From Pseudomonas sp. MYb327 (GTDB taxonomy: Bacteria > Pseudomonadota > Gammaproteobacteria > Pseudomonadales > Pseudomonadaceae): a DNA stretch of 64,000 bases. A model generated the notes under the pieces. It was not told where the DNA came from. It searched no databases and worked only from the letters and a program-made list of their open reading frames with translations. The position numbers and the translations under genes are program-made. Where the stretch lies: NCBI RefSeq assembly GCF_040438925.1, contig NZ_CP159258.1:2370001-2434000 (forward strand), given 5' to 3'. Positions 36,271 through 45,283 of the stretch are shown one piece after another (the stretch's first letter is position 1; each line of letters starts with the position of its first letter).

Positions 36271-38307
36271 ATGTCCAGCGATCCGTTGCTGCAGCCATAC
36301 AAAATCAAGCACCTGACCCTTAGAAACCGCATCATCACCACCTCGCACGAACCGGCCTATCCGGAGGACGGCATGCCCAAGGATTTGTATCGCGCCTATC
36401 ACGTGGAACGGGCCAAGGCCGGTGTGGCCCTGACCATGACCGCTGGCTCCGCAGCCGTTTCTCGGGACAGTCCGCCGGTGTTCAACAACGTGCTGGCGTA
36501 TAAGGACGAGGTGGTCGGATGGCTCAAGGATCTGACCGACGAATGTCATGAGCACGGTGCGGCAGTGATGATCCAGTTGACCCACCTGGGCCGTCGCACG
36601 CGCTGGGACAAAGCCGATTGGCTACCGGTAGTGTCGCCCTCCCACCACCGCGAAGCCGCGCATCGCTCCTTCCCGAAGAAGATGGAAGAGTGGGACATCG
36701 AGCGAATCATCAAGGATTACGTGGACGCGGCCGAGCGCATGAAGGCGGCCGGTATGGACGGCCTGGAGCTGCAGGCCTACGGGCATTTGATGGACCAGTT
36801 CTGGTCGCCGTTGACCAACGAACTCGACGGCCCCTACGGCGGCTCGCTGGAAAACCGCATGCGTTTTACCTTCGAAATCCTGCGGGGCATTCGCCAGCGC
36901 GTTGGTGAAGACTTCCTGCTCGGCGTGCGCTACACCGGCGATGAGCAATTACCCGGTGGCTTCAATGCAAGCGAAGGCATGCAGGTTTCGCACATGCTCA
37001 AGGACAGCGGGCTGGTGGATTTCCTCAACGTGGTGCGCGGCCACATCGACACCGATGCAGGCCTGACCGATGTCATCCCGATCCAGGGCATGCGCAACTC
37101 GCCGCACCTGGACTTCGCCGGGGAAATTCGTTCGGCCACCGGGTTCCCGACCTTCCATGCCGCGAAGATTCCGGACGTGGCTACCGCGCGCTACGCCATC
37201 GCCTCGGGCAAGGTCGACATGGTCGGCATGACCCGCGCGCACATGACCGACCCGCACATCGTGCGCAAGATCATCGAAAAGCGTGAAGAAGACATTCGTC
37301 CATGCGTAGGGGCCAACTACTGTCTGGATCGTATCTATCAGGGCGGCGCGGCCTATTGCATTCACAATGCGGCGACCGGCCGGGAAACCACCATGCCCCA
37401 TGAGATTCCCCGGGCGGTGGTCAAGCGCAAGGTTCTGGTCATCGGCAGCGGCCCGGCGGGACTGGAAGCAGCACGCGTCGCTGGCGAACGTGGCCATGAC
37501 GTGACCGTACTCGAGGCGGCTGATCGTCCGGGCGGCCAGATCAGGTTGACCGCGCAAAACGAACGGCGCCGCGAGATGATCAGCATCATCGATTGGCGAA
37601 TGGCCCAGTGCGAGCGCATGGGCGTCAAGTTTCACTTCAACACATGGGCCGAAGCCGACACCGTGCTGGCCCATGAGCCGGACGTGGTGATCGTCGCCAC
37701 CGGTGGCCTGCCCGACACCGAGGTGATGACTCAGGGCAACGAGCTCGTGGTGTCGACGTGGGACATCATTTCCGGGGACATCAAGCCCGGTCGTCATGTG
37801 TTGATCTTCGACGATGCTGGCGACCATGCCGCGTTGCAGGCTGCCGAGGTCATCGCCAAAAGCGGCGCGACGGTGGAAATCGTCACCCCTGACCGCGCCT
37901 TTGCCCCGGAAGTCATGGCCATGAATCTGGTGCCGTACATGCGCAGTTTGCAGGACCTGGACGTCACCTTCACCGTCACCTACCGCGTCGAGAAGGTCGA
38001 AAAGCAGGATGGCCGATTGGTTGCGACCTTCGGCAGCGACTATGGCAAGGTCAACAAGCAGCGGGTTGTCGATCAGGTCGTGGTCAACCACGGCACCCTG
38101 CCCCTGGACGATCTGTACTTCGACCTGCGCCCGCATTCGAGCAACGGCGGTGCGGTGGAGCAACACGACCTCATCGCGGGCAAGGCGCAAAACATCGTCA
38201 CCAACCCTCAAGGGCAATTCCAGCTGTTCAGGATTGGAGATGCCGTGGCCGCGCGTAACACCCACGCGGCGATCTACGATGCGTTGCGGCTGGTGAAAGA
38301 TCTCTGA
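36271..38307 (+). CDS. NADH:flavin oxidoreductase/N-methyl demethylase (DgcA/StcD type)
   Basis: A 678-residue two-part protein. The N-terminal half (about 1-370) is an FMN-binding TIM barrel of the old-yellow-enzyme group, with an iron-sulfur-like cysteine group C345, C351 and C363. The canonical fourth Cys near residue 348 is absent (CVGA). The C-terminal part (from about 388, IGSGPAGLEAARVAGERG) is a nucleotide-binding domain. Length and sequence match dimethylglycine (DgcA) or N-methylproline (StcD) demethylases, so it probably demethylates a betaine breakdown product. Start 36271 follows GGAGCG; a start at 36256 would add five residues. Confidence 0.85.
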   Translation: MSSDPLLQPYKIKHLTLRNRIITTSHEPAYPEDGMPKDLYRAYHVERAKAGVALTMTAGSAAVSRDSPPVFNNVLAYKDEVVGWLKDLTDECHEHGAAVMIQLTHLGRRTRWDKADWLPVVSPSHHREAAHRSFPKKMEEWDIERIIKDYVDAAERMKAAGMDGLELQAYGHLMDQFWSPLTNELDGPYGGSLENRMRFTFEILRGIRQRVGEDFLLGVRYTGDEQLPGGFNASEGMQVSHMLKDSGLVDFLNVVRGHIDTDAGLTDVIPIQGMRNSPHLDFAGEIRSATGFPTFHAAKIPDVATARYAIASGKVDMVGMTRAHMTDPHIVRKIIEKREEDIRPCVGANYCLDRIYQGGAAYCIHNAATGRETTMPHEIPRAVVKRKVLVIGSGPAGLEAARVAGERGHDVTVLEAADRPGGQIRLTAQNERRREMISIIDWRMAQCERMGVKFHFNTWAEADTVLAHEPDVVIVATGGLPDTEVMTQGNELVVSTWDIISGDIKPGRHVLIFDDAGDHAALQAAEVIAKSGATVEIVTPDRAFAPEVMAMNLVPYMRSLQDLDVTFTVTYRVEKVEKQDGRLVATFGSDYGKVNKQRVVDQVVVNHGTLPLDDLYFDLRPHSSNGGAVEQHDLIAGKAQNIVTNPQGQFQLFRIGDAVAARNTHAAIYDALRLVKDL

Positions 38308-38325
38308 TCTGACACCATGCAGATA

Positions 38326-38353
38326 GTGGCGAGGGAGCTTGCGCCCTCGCCAC
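38326..38353. repeat. Perfect 10-bp inverted repeat between convergent genes
   Basis: GTGGCGAGGG (38326-38335) and CCCTCGCCAC (38344-38353) flank AGCTTGCG. It is the GTGGCGAGGGAGCTTGC type common in Pseudomonas intergenic DNA. It lacks a clear T-tract on either strand, so terminator function is doubtful. Confidence 0.6.
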
Positions 38354-38374
38354 AAAAGCAGTTTTAGGAATTTG

Positions 38375-39151
38375 CTACATACCGCGTCGCGCAATCTCCG
38401 CGCCCGCCAGCAATGCCCGTCCGACGATGGCGTCGAAGTCCTGATCGGTCATCGACTGCAACACCGCCGCCGTCACGCCGCGGTACGCCATCAATGCTTC
38501 AATCATTTGTTCCGGATCGCGACCGGCCAACAACTGCCCGCCTCCCACCACCACGCCGCGCGCAGCACGCTGTGCAATTTCATAGGGAATGCCCGCCGCC
38601 ACCGCCTGACTGGCCAGCGCACGGTGCAGTAACGCGGGGAGCGCCGGCCCGGTGCCGGAGAGCGCACTGAGGTAATCAATGTTGTCTTCGTTCGGCACTT
38701 CATCCGCCGAGCCCACACATTCGAACAACCGCTGCACCCACTGGCGGTCCGGCTCGCCAAGATTGCCGGCGCTGTACCACGGCGTGTACGACTGCCTGAT
38801 GTCGACGGCGGCATTCGGCATGGCCCGCACCACCACGTGTGCACCGGTGGCCGCGCTGATGGTCGCCGCCGGGATCCCGGCCATCAGGGAAATCACCTGT
38901 TTGCCGCTGGCGTCTATCTGCAGCTCACGAAACTGTTCCGGCCGGATCGACAGCATCACCACATCACTGAGCGCCACCAACGGCTGGTTATCCGCCAGAA
39001 CCCGCACGTCCGCTGGCAACGTGCTACGGCCCGAGCGATTGGAGACCAGCAGTCCCGCAGGCTGAATGAAACCGCTCTCCAGAAGCGCTTCGGCGATTGC
39101 GCGGCCCAGCCAGCCAGTGCCGCCAATGATGCCCAGGGTTTTACTGTTCAT
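38375..39151 (-). CDS. Pyrroline-5-carboxylate reductase-family protein (ProC-like)
   Basis: A 258-residue NAD(P)-binding protein: GIIGGTGWLGRAIAEALLESG at residues 5-25 and the ProC-type dimer helix SALSGTGPALPALLHRALASQAVAAG. It is close in length to P5C reductase, though probably not the housekeeping ProC, because it lies beside a TetR regulator and a betaine demethylase. It may reduce a pyrroline-like intermediate of N-methylproline metabolism. It overlaps the TetR gene by 11 bases. Confidence 0.78.
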   Translation of the reverse strand: MNSKTLGIIGGTGWLGRAIAEALLESGFIQPAGLLVSNRSGRSTLPADVRVLADNQPLVALSDVVMLSIRPEQFRELQIDASGKQVISLMAGIPAATISAATGAHVVVRAMPNAAVDIRQSYTPWYSAGNLGEPDRQWVQRLFECVGSADEVPNEDNIDYLSALSGTGPALPALLHRALASQAVAAGIPYEIAQRAARGVVVGGGQLLAGRDPEQMIEALMAYRGVTAAVLQSMTDQDFDAIVGRALLAGAEIARRGM

Positions 39152-39848
39152 CGGACGGCGACTCGTCGACGGTTTCAACCAACGGACCGAAAATCCCGGG
39201 CTCTTTTTCCGCATAACCGAACTTGCCGAAGAAACGATCCAGCTCACGCCGCTTCGGTGCCTTGCCGGTAAATATTGTCACGTACTGCGGGATGCGCCGG
39301 AAACGGACCACGACGTCCTCCGTGGTTTTCATCGAGATATAACCGATCTGCGTGAGGTAGATCGTCCTGGCCCGCGCGTCGGCGGCCTCGGCTTCGTAGC
39401 CGAACCGGCGGAACATGGCGGCCAGAGCATTGATGCGCGCCTCATCGGCTAGCGCGATTTCAGCGGCCACCTCATCTGATTGCAGCGCCCAGCTGCGCAC
39501 GGCAAATTCGAATTGCGAGTCGAACAGTTCCGGGTTAAGCCAACACTCGAATACGTTGAGAATCGCCTCGGAAATGCTTTCTGCATAACTGTCGCACTGG
39601 CCCACCAGGCCGCCGCTGTTCTTGTCCTTCCAGCGGGCCAGTAGTGCCGCGAGCAGCTGCTCGCGGTCTTCATAGAACCAATAAAAACTGGTGCGGGACA
39701 AGTTCAAGCGTTTGGCCAACGGCATCACCCGCACCGCATCGACGCCGGACTCCTTCAGCGCGTCGTAAGCGGCATCCAGCCAGACGTCGACCGAGCCTCG
39801 CCACCCTGCATCTTGCGCCTTGGTTTTCGCCCTTCCTGTCTGTGACAT
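39141..39848 (-). CDS. TetR-family transcriptional regulator
   Basis: A 235-residue protein. The HTH is at residues about 20-65 (DALKESGVDAVRVMPLAKRLNLSRTSFYWFYEDREQLL), then a helical ligand domain. It precedes the ProC-like gene on the same strand with an 11-base overlap. Upstream it has four GTACA boxes in helical phase (39885-39931), and the same boxes flank the demethylase gene, so it is the probable repressor or activator of the betaine module. Confidence 0.9.
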   Translation of the reverse strand: MSQTGRAKTKAQDAGWRGSVDVWLDAAYDALKESGVDAVRVMPLAKRLNLSRTSFYWFYEDREQLLAALLARWKDKNSGGLVGQCDSYAESISEAILNVFECWLNPELFDSQFEFAVRSWALQSDEVAAEIALADEARINALAAMFRRFGYEAEAADARARTIYLTQIGYISMKTTEDVVVRFRRIPQYVTIFTGKAPKRRELDRFFGKFGYAEKEPGIFGPLVETVDESPSDEQ

Positions 39849-39883
39849 GTGCGGGTCTGCCTGTGTCGGTAAATTTGCTTAAC

Positions 39884-39931
39884 TGTACACCGGCCAGTCT
39901 ATTGCGTACACGCGCTGTACATCGCCGTACA
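39884..39931. promoter_or_regulatory. Four phased GTACA boxes upstream of the TetR gene
   Basis: GTACA occurs at 39885-39889, 39906-39910, 39917-39921 and 39927-39931, spaced 21, 11 and 10 bp, so all lie on one face of the helix. Two of them are inside the palindrome TGTACA. They lie 37-83 bp before the TetR start (39848). Confidence 0.55.
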
Positions 39932-40094
39932 TTTTGAAGATGGGTGTTTAGGGCGTGTCGTATAGGGCACTTTGATTATTCACAATACGTGCGCAAAGCA
40001 TTCACTTATCGACTCTTGATGCAGGATTGGCGACGAATATGCTGTCAGCACGTTGCATCCGTGATCTCGCACAAGACCAATAAGAGCCCACCCC

Positions 40095-41516
40095 ATGAAC
40101 AGCCCCAGAACGCTCTACCAGAAACACATCGACAGCCACACCGTTTGCGCGCTCGACGGTCAGGGTCATGTGCTGTTGTACATCGACCGCCAGGTCGCCA
40201 ACGAATACACCAGCCCCCAGGCCTTTAGTGGCATGCGCGAGGCCGGGCGCAAAGCCTGGCGCCCGAGTGCAACGCTGGCCGTGGTCGACCATGTGAATCC
40301 GACGTCCCCGACACGCATCGCCACAATGCCGGATGCCGGTGGTGCGCGTCAGGTCTCCTACTTCGAAGAAAACTGCCGCGATTTCGGCATCGAGTTGTTC
40401 GATGTCCTGGATAAACGCCAGGGCATCGAACACGTCGTGGCCCCCGAGCAGGGTTTCATCCTGCCTGGCATGGTGGTTGCGGCCGGTGACAGTCACACCA
40501 CCACCTACGGTGCATTAGGTGCTTTTGGTTTCGGTATCGGCACCTCGGAAATCGAGCACCTGCTGGCGTCGCAAACCCTGGTCTACAAACGTCTGAAGAC
40601 CCTGCGCGTGACTGTAAACGGCGTGCTCGGCAGTGGCGTGACGTCCAAGGACATCATCATGGCGTTGATCGAGAAAATCGGTGCATCGGGCGCCACCGGT
40701 TATGCCATTGAGTTTGCCGGCCCGGCGATCACAGCCCTCAGCGTCGAGGCGCGGATGACCATCTGCAACATGGCTGTTGAAGCGGGCGCACGGGGTGCCT
40801 TCATGGCGCCGGATGAAAAGGTGTTTGCCTACCTGCAAAGCAAACCACGTGCGCCCAAAGGTGAACGGTGGGAGCAGGCAGTCGCTCAATGGAAAACCCT
40901 GAAAAGCGACGAAGGCGCCCTCTTCGATCGCGAAGTCACGCTCGATGTCGATGCCCTGGAACCCATGGTCACCTGGGGCACGAGCCCAGATCAGGCCGCG
41001 CCGGTCGGCAGCCATGTGCCGGACCCGGCCACCCAGCCTGACCTGATTCTGCGTCAGGGCATGCAACGCGCCCTCGACTACATGGGCCTGGCACCCGGCA
41101 TGCCGCTCAGCGATGTGGTAATCAGTCATGCCTTCATTGGTTCCTGCACCAACGCCCGCATCGAAGACCTGCGTGACGTCGCCCGCGTGGTACGCGGCAA
41201 GCGCGTCGCTGCGCATGTGCGGGCGATGATTGTTCCCGGCTCGACCCTGGTGCGTAACCAGGCCGAAGACGAAGGACTGGCGCAGATTTTCCTGGATGCC
41301 GGTTTTGAGTGGCGGCAATCGGGCTGCTCGATGTGCCTGGCCATGAACGACGATGTCCTCGCGCCGGGGGATCGCTGTGCATCGAGCACCAATCGCAACT
41401 TCGAAGGTCGTCAGGGCGCCGGCGCGCGCACCCATTTGATGAGCCCGGCGATGGTCGCTGCTGCCGCGATCAGCGGGCATCTGACCGACGTTCGTTCATT
41501 CGCCCTGGAGGCTTGA
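40095..41516 (+). CDS. LeuC-type dehydratase large subunit (3-isopropylmalate dehydratase family)
   Basis: A 473-residue aconitase-superfamily subunit. The cluster cysteines are visible in SCTNARIEDLRDV and SGCSMCLAMN, and the family segments VAAGDSHTTTYGALGAFGFGIGTSE are present. Its small subunit follows 3 bp later. Leucine biosynthesis genes normally sit with leuB, and here the partners are a LysR regulator and a hydroxycarboxylate carrier, so this copy probably handles a related 2-hydroxy acid such as citramalate. That is inference. Confidence 0.87.
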   Translation: MNSPRTLYQKHIDSHTVCALDGQGHVLLYIDRQVANEYTSPQAFSGMREAGRKAWRPSATLAVVDHVNPTSPTRIATMPDAGGARQVSYFEENCRDFGIELFDVLDKRQGIEHVVAPEQGFILPGMVVAAGDSHTTTYGALGAFGFGIGTSEIEHLLASQTLVYKRLKTLRVTVNGVLGSGVTSKDIIMALIEKIGASGATGYAIEFAGPAITALSVEARMTICNMAVEAGARGAFMAPDEKVFAYLQSKPRAPKGERWEQAVAQWKTLKSDEGALFDREVTLDVDALEPMVTWGTSPDQAAPVGSHVPDPATQPDLILRQGMQRALDYMGLAPGMPLSDVVISHAFIGSCTNARIEDLRDVARVVRGKRVAAHVRAMIVPGSTLVRNQAEDEGLAQIFLDAGFEWRQSGCSMCLAMNDDVLAPGDRCASSTNRNFEGRQGAGARTHLMSPAMVAAAAISGHLTDVRSFALEA

Positions 41517-41519
41517 GCC

Positions 41520-42128
41520 ATGCAACCTTTCACTACGGTCAGCGGCAGTGCCGCACCTCTCCTGGCGTCCAACATCGACACTGATGTGATCATGCCCAAG
41601 CAGTTTCTCAAGGGTATTGATCGCAAGGGACTGGATCGGGGGCTGTTCTTCGATCTGCGCTTTCTCGAATCCGGAGAGCCCAATCCTGAGTTCATCCTTA
41701 ATCAACCAGCCTGGAACGACGCTGCATTTTTGGTGGTGGGCCCGAACTTTGGCTGCGGATCAAGCCGCGAGCATGCCGTTTGGGGCTTGAAGCAAGTGGG
41801 CATCCGAGCACTGCTCGGCACCAGCTTCGCCGGGATTTTCTACGACAACTGCCAGCGTAACGGGGTGTTGGCGATTCAGCTTTCCGAGCCCCAGTTGAAG
41901 CAGATTGCAGCGGTGATCAGTGTCCCGGAAACTGCGCGGATCAGCGTGAATCTGCCGGAGCAAACCATCGAATTGGGTGATGGCGACGTGATCCCGTTCG
42001 AGATCGATCAACTGCGCAAGCAATCGCTATTGCTGGGGCTCGATGCGATTGGCACGACGCTGCAACGTGCCGAACAGATCCGCAGCTTCGAAGCGCGGCA
42101 CCTCGCGGAGAATCCCTGGCTGAACTGA
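41520..42128 (+). CDS. LeuD-type dehydratase small subunit
   Basis: A 202-residue swivelling-domain protein of the LeuD family, with NFGCGSSREHAVWGLKQVGIRALLGTSFAGIFYDNCQRNGVL. It pairs with the large subunit just upstream (3-bp gap) to form the hydratase. It is followed by a strong hairpin that separates it from the convergent LysR gene. Confidence 0.9.
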   Translation: MQPFTTVSGSAAPLLASNIDTDVIMPKQFLKGIDRKGLDRGLFFDLRFLESGEPNPEFILNQPAWNDAAFLVVGPNFGCGSSREHAVWGLKQVGIRALLGTSFAGIFYDNCQRNGVLAIQLSEPQLKQIAAVISVPETARISVNLPEQTIELGDGDVIPFEIDQLRKQSLLLGLDAIGTTLQRAEQIRSFEARHLAENPWLN

Positions 42129-42137
42129 CGGAAAAAT

Positions 42138-42170
42138 GCCTTGGCGTTGGATCAACCCGCCAAGGCTTTA
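42138..42170. terminator. Hairpin between convergent leuD-type and LysR genes
   Basis: GCCTTGGCG (42138-42146) pairs exactly with CGCCAAGGC (42158-42166). Plus strand is followed by TTTA and the minus strand by a run of five T (after GGCATTTTTCC), so the minus-strand side is the better terminator. It probably ends the dehydratase and LysR transcripts. Confidence 0.65.
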
Positions 42171-43085
42171 CTCAACCGACAAATCGCGAAAGTACTCTTC
42201 CAGAAACTCAACGCAGACCCGTAACTTTGCCGACTGGCTAAGCCGCGTCGGATACACCGCCCAGACGTTGGCGCTCTGGGTGTAGTCGTGCAGCACCTGC
42301 ACCAGTCGCCCTTGTTCAAGCATGGGCCGGACATCCCACATCGAGCGCAGCAAAATCCCGCCACCGCTCAAGGCCCACTCCAAGACAATTTCGCCGCTGT
42401 TGGATGACAACGGGCCGCTGACCCGAACAGATTCCTCCTGCCCGTCCTTGCTCAGGTTCCAAACACCGAAAGCGTTATTGCGCTCCTTCAGCACCAGGCA
42501 GTCGTGGTCTTTCAAGTCCTCCAGCGAACGGGGCATGCCGCGCCGTTCCAGGTACTCCGGTGTCGCACACAGCACGCGCCGGTTGCTCACCAGTTTGCGG
42601 CCCAGATGCTGGCCCGGCAGGTCATCACCGACGCGGATCTCCAAGTCGAAACCTTCCCCGACGATGTCGACCACGCGATCAAACACGTCCAGTCGAATCT
42701 CCAGTTTCGGGTAGGTCTGCGACAGTTTGCAGATCGCCGGCGCGACATGGTTACGCCCGAAACCGAAGCTGCTGCAAATGTGCAATGAGCCCATGGGCTG
42801 CTGCCGCGCCTCGGAAATTTCCCCGACAAAATCATCGAAATCCCCCAACAACTTTTCCGCCCACACCCGCACCCGCTCGCCGTCATCGGTCAACGCGATG
42901 CGTCGTGTGGTGCGGTGCAACAGCCGTGTCGAGAGCGTCGTTTCCAGCACCGAGATGCGTTTGCTGATGTAGGCCGGCGAATACCCCAGCTCTTCCGCAG
43001 CGCTGGCGAAGCCGTTTTTTCGAACGACGGTTAGAAAAACCTTGAGGTCTTCGGGCAAGGGAAATTGATCACGATTCGTGTTCAT
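42168..43085 (-). CDS. LysR-family regulator next to the LeuCD-type genes
   Basis: A 305-residue LysR protein: HTH residues 12-70 (AAEELGYSPAYISKRISVLETTLSTRLLHRTTRRIALT), effector domain with ICSSFGFGRNHVAPAIC and HDCLVLKERN. The start at 43085 (MNTNRDQFPLPEDLKVFL) is used because the family begins there; an ATG three codons upstream is also possible. It is divergent from the carrier at 43215 and convergent with the dehydratase genes, so it probably controls the carrier and perhaps the enzymes. Confidence 0.9.
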   Translation of the reverse strand: MNTNRDQFPLPEDLKVFLTVVRKNGFASAAEELGYSPAYISKRISVLETTLSTRLLHRTTRRIALTDDGERVRVWAEKLLGDFDDFVGEISEARQQPMGSLHICSSFGFGRNHVAPAICKLSQTYPKLEIRLDVFDRVVDIVGEGFDLEIRVGDDLPGQHLGRKLVSNRRVLCATPEYLERRGMPRSLEDLKDHDCLVLKERNNAFGVWNLSKDGQEESVRVSGPLSSNSGEIVLEWALSGGGILLRSMWDVRPMLEQGRLVQVLHDYTQSANVWAVYPTRLSQSAKLRVCVEFLEEYFRDLSVE

Positions 43086-43214
43086 ACGCCTCATACTTCC
43101 AGTGTTTATCACGCGATTTGCGAAGGATACCATCGATATACCGAGTGACAACCCAAGCCCGGTTAGCCGTAGTTCCTGAATCCTCGATAAAAACAAACAT
43201 GAGGAAATAGCGAC

Positions 43215-44552
43215 ATGAACAAGCCCTATGAGCAACCCCTGAAAATAGAAGACACCCCTGATATCGGGTTTCTGCAACGCCTGCGCACTTATGAAATTGG
43301 TGTCATTCCGCTGCCGATATTCCTCGGCATCGCCCTGATTGTTTACCTCTCGGCCCACCTGGGTTTCCTGCCCAAAAACATGATCGGCGGACTGGCTGTG
43401 ATCATGACCATGGGCGTGTTTTTCGGCCAACTGGGTTCACGCTTGCCGATCCTCAAGGAAATCGGCGGCGGCGCCATTCTGTGCTTGATGTTGCCCTCGG
43501 TGCTGGTGTTCTACGGCTTCTTCGGGCCGGCGACGATTGACGCGACCAAAATGCTGATGAAAGAAGCCAACTTCCTGTACTTCGTGATCGCCAGCCTGGT
43601 AGTCGGCAGCATTCTCGGGATGAGCCGCTTCATTCTGGTTCAGGGCATGTTGCGCATGTTCATACCGCTGCTGGTGGGCACACTCGCCGCCGTTGCAAGT
43701 GGGCTGATCGTCGGCAAACTGGTCGGCTACAGCTTCTACCACACCTTCTTCTTTATCATCGTGCCGATCATTGGCGGCGGGATTGGCGAAGGCATCCTCC
43801 CTTTGTCCCTGGCCTATTCAGCGATCCTCGGCGGCACGCCTGATATCTACGTCGCCCAACTGGCCCCGGCCGCCGTAGTTGGCAACATCGCCGCGATTAT
43901 TTGCGCCGGCTACCTGGCTCGCCTGGCGTTGAAGCGCCCAAACATCAACGGCGAGGGCGCACTGATTCGTGCCAAGGATGAAAATGACAAATTCCAGGTC
44001 AAGGAAGACACTAGCTCCACCGTTGACTTCCGCGTCATGGGCGCGGGCGTGCTGGTGATCTGCGCCTTCTTCGTGCTCGGTGGTTTGTTGGAAAAAGTCG
44101 TCGGCATTCCCGGCCCGGTGATGATGATCCTCGCCGCCGTACTGTTTAAGTACGCTCGCGTCCTGCCGGAAAAACTCGAGAAAGGCGCCAACACCTTCTA
44201 CAAACTGGTGTCCGCCGCGTTCATCTGGCCCGTCATGATCGGCCTCGGCATGCTCTATGTGCCGCTGGACAGCGTGGTCAAAGTGTTCTCGGTGGGTTAT
44301 GTGCTGGTCTGCGTGTCGGTCGTGGTATCGATGACCGTGGCCGGTTTCTTCATCGGCAACCTGATGAAGATGTACCCGATCGAATCGGCCATCGTGACCT
44401 GCTGCCATAGTGGTCTGGGCGGGACCGGCGATGTGGCGATCCTGTCGGCGGCGAACCGGATGTCGTTGATGCCATTTGCACAGATCTCTACCCGGATTGG
44501 CGGGGCGTCTACGGTGATTTTGGCGACGGTGTTGTTGGGTTTTTTTGCTTGA
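43215..44552 (+). CDS. 2-Hydroxycarboxylate transporter (2HCT/CitS family)
   Basis: A 445-residue carrier with the two pseudo-symmetric halves of the 2HCT family, each holding a GGxG re-entrant loop: GGGIGEGILPLS in the first and CHSGLGGTGDVAILSAANRMSLMPFAQISTRIGGA in the second, where the conserved Arg binds the carboxylate. It should take up citrate, malate or a close relative with sodium or protons. It lies opposite a LysR gene, beside LeuCD-type genes, so its substrate may feed that dehydratase. Confidence 0.9.
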   Translation: MNKPYEQPLKIEDTPDIGFLQRLRTYEIGVIPLPIFLGIALIVYLSAHLGFLPKNMIGGLAVIMTMGVFFGQLGSRLPILKEIGGGAILCLMLPSVLVFYGFFGPATIDATKMLMKEANFLYFVIASLVVGSILGMSRFILVQGMLRMFIPLLVGTLAAVASGLIVGKLVGYSFYHTFFFIIVPIIGGGIGEGILPLSLAYSAILGGTPDIYVAQLAPAAVVGNIAAIICAGYLARLALKRPNINGEGALIRAKDENDKFQVKEDTSSTVDFRVMGAGVLVICAFFVLGGLLEKVVGIPGPVMMILAAVLFKYARVLPEKLEKGANTFYKLVSAAFIWPVMIGLGMLYVPLDSVVKVFSVGYVLVCVSVVVSMTVAGFFIGNLMKMYPIESAIVTCCHSGLGGTGDVAILSAANRMSLMPFAQISTRIGGASTVILATVLLGFFA

Positions 44553-44558
44553 GTCTGG

Positions 44559-44596
44559 ACGGGCTTGATGATGATTCACTGGCTCATCAAGCCCGT
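44559..44596. terminator. Long inverted repeat between convergent carrier and propeller genes
   Basis: ACGGGCTTGATGA (44559-44571) pairs perfectly with TCATCAAGCCCGT (44584-44596). No long T-run follows on either strand, so it is a weak or bidirectional terminator. Confidence 0.55.
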
Positions 44597-44614
44597 ACTT
44601 CTTAGGCGGCGGTA

Positions 44615-45247
44615 TCAAGAAGGCCGTCGCACCACCCTCACCTTCCCGCTCGACCCCCCGCCGCAAAAAAACCGCTCGCCGCCATCGGACTCAAGTCCCG
44701 AAACACCAATACCAGTTGGCAGCTTGAGGCTTTCCAGCACTTCGCCGTTCTTCGAATCGATGCGGCGCAATTCGCTCTCTTCGCCTTCCCACGTTCCATG
44801 CCACAACGCGCCTTCAACCCAGGTGACGCCGGTGACGAAGCGGTTGGATTCAATGGTGCGCAGGATGGCCCCGCTCTCGGGATCGATCTGATGGATTTTG
44901 CGCTCGCGATACTGCCCCACCCAGAGCGTGCCCTCGGCCCAGGTCAGCCCTGAGTCATTGCCGCCACCGGGGGCCGGGATGGTGCTGAGTATCTGGCCGG
45001 TGCGAGGGTCGATTTTCTGGATGCGGTCCTCGGCGATCTGGAACAAGTGCTCACCATCGAAAGCGGTGCCGGCATGGGCGACGACGTCTATCGAGCGCAA
45101 GGTCTTTCCACTTTCAGGGTCCAGGGCATTAAGTTTTTCGCCACTGGCAAACCACACCTGCTGACCGTCCCAGGTCAGGCCGTGCACGGTGTCGACACCT
45201 TCAAAAGGACCATATTCACGGAGGATTTCGGCGGCTGACTGCTTCAT
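44615..45247 (-). CDS. Beta-propeller protein of the glutamine-cyclotransferase/YncE type
   Basis: A 210-residue protein made of repeated blades, with the repeating pattern LTWxGxxLWVGxx and IxxIDPESGxILRTI, about five copies. It has no signal peptide, so it is probably cytoplasmic. It is the neighbour of a damaged HTH regulator gene on the same strand, 37 bp upstream, which suggests they were once one unit. The catalytic Glu of glutamine cyclotransferase cannot be assigned with confidence. Confidence 0.6.
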   Translation of the reverse strand: MKQSAAEILREYGPFEGVDTVHGLTWDGQQVWFASGEKLNALDPESGKTLRSIDVVAHAGTAFDGEHLFQIAEDRIQKIDPRTGQILSTIPAPGGGNDSGLTWAEGTLWVGQYRERKIHQIDPESGAILRTIESNRFVTGVTWVEGALWHGTWEGEESELRRIDSKNGEVLESLKLPTGIGVSGLESDGGERFFCGGGSSGKVRVVRRPS

Positions 45248-45283
45248 CTTGGTGTTCCTCGAAAGGGGTTGGTGGCGTTCATC

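Noticed and set aside
36949-38394. A 481-residue minus-strand ORF opposite the demethylase
   Set aside because: Shadow frame of the high-GC demethylase gene, no independent start signal.
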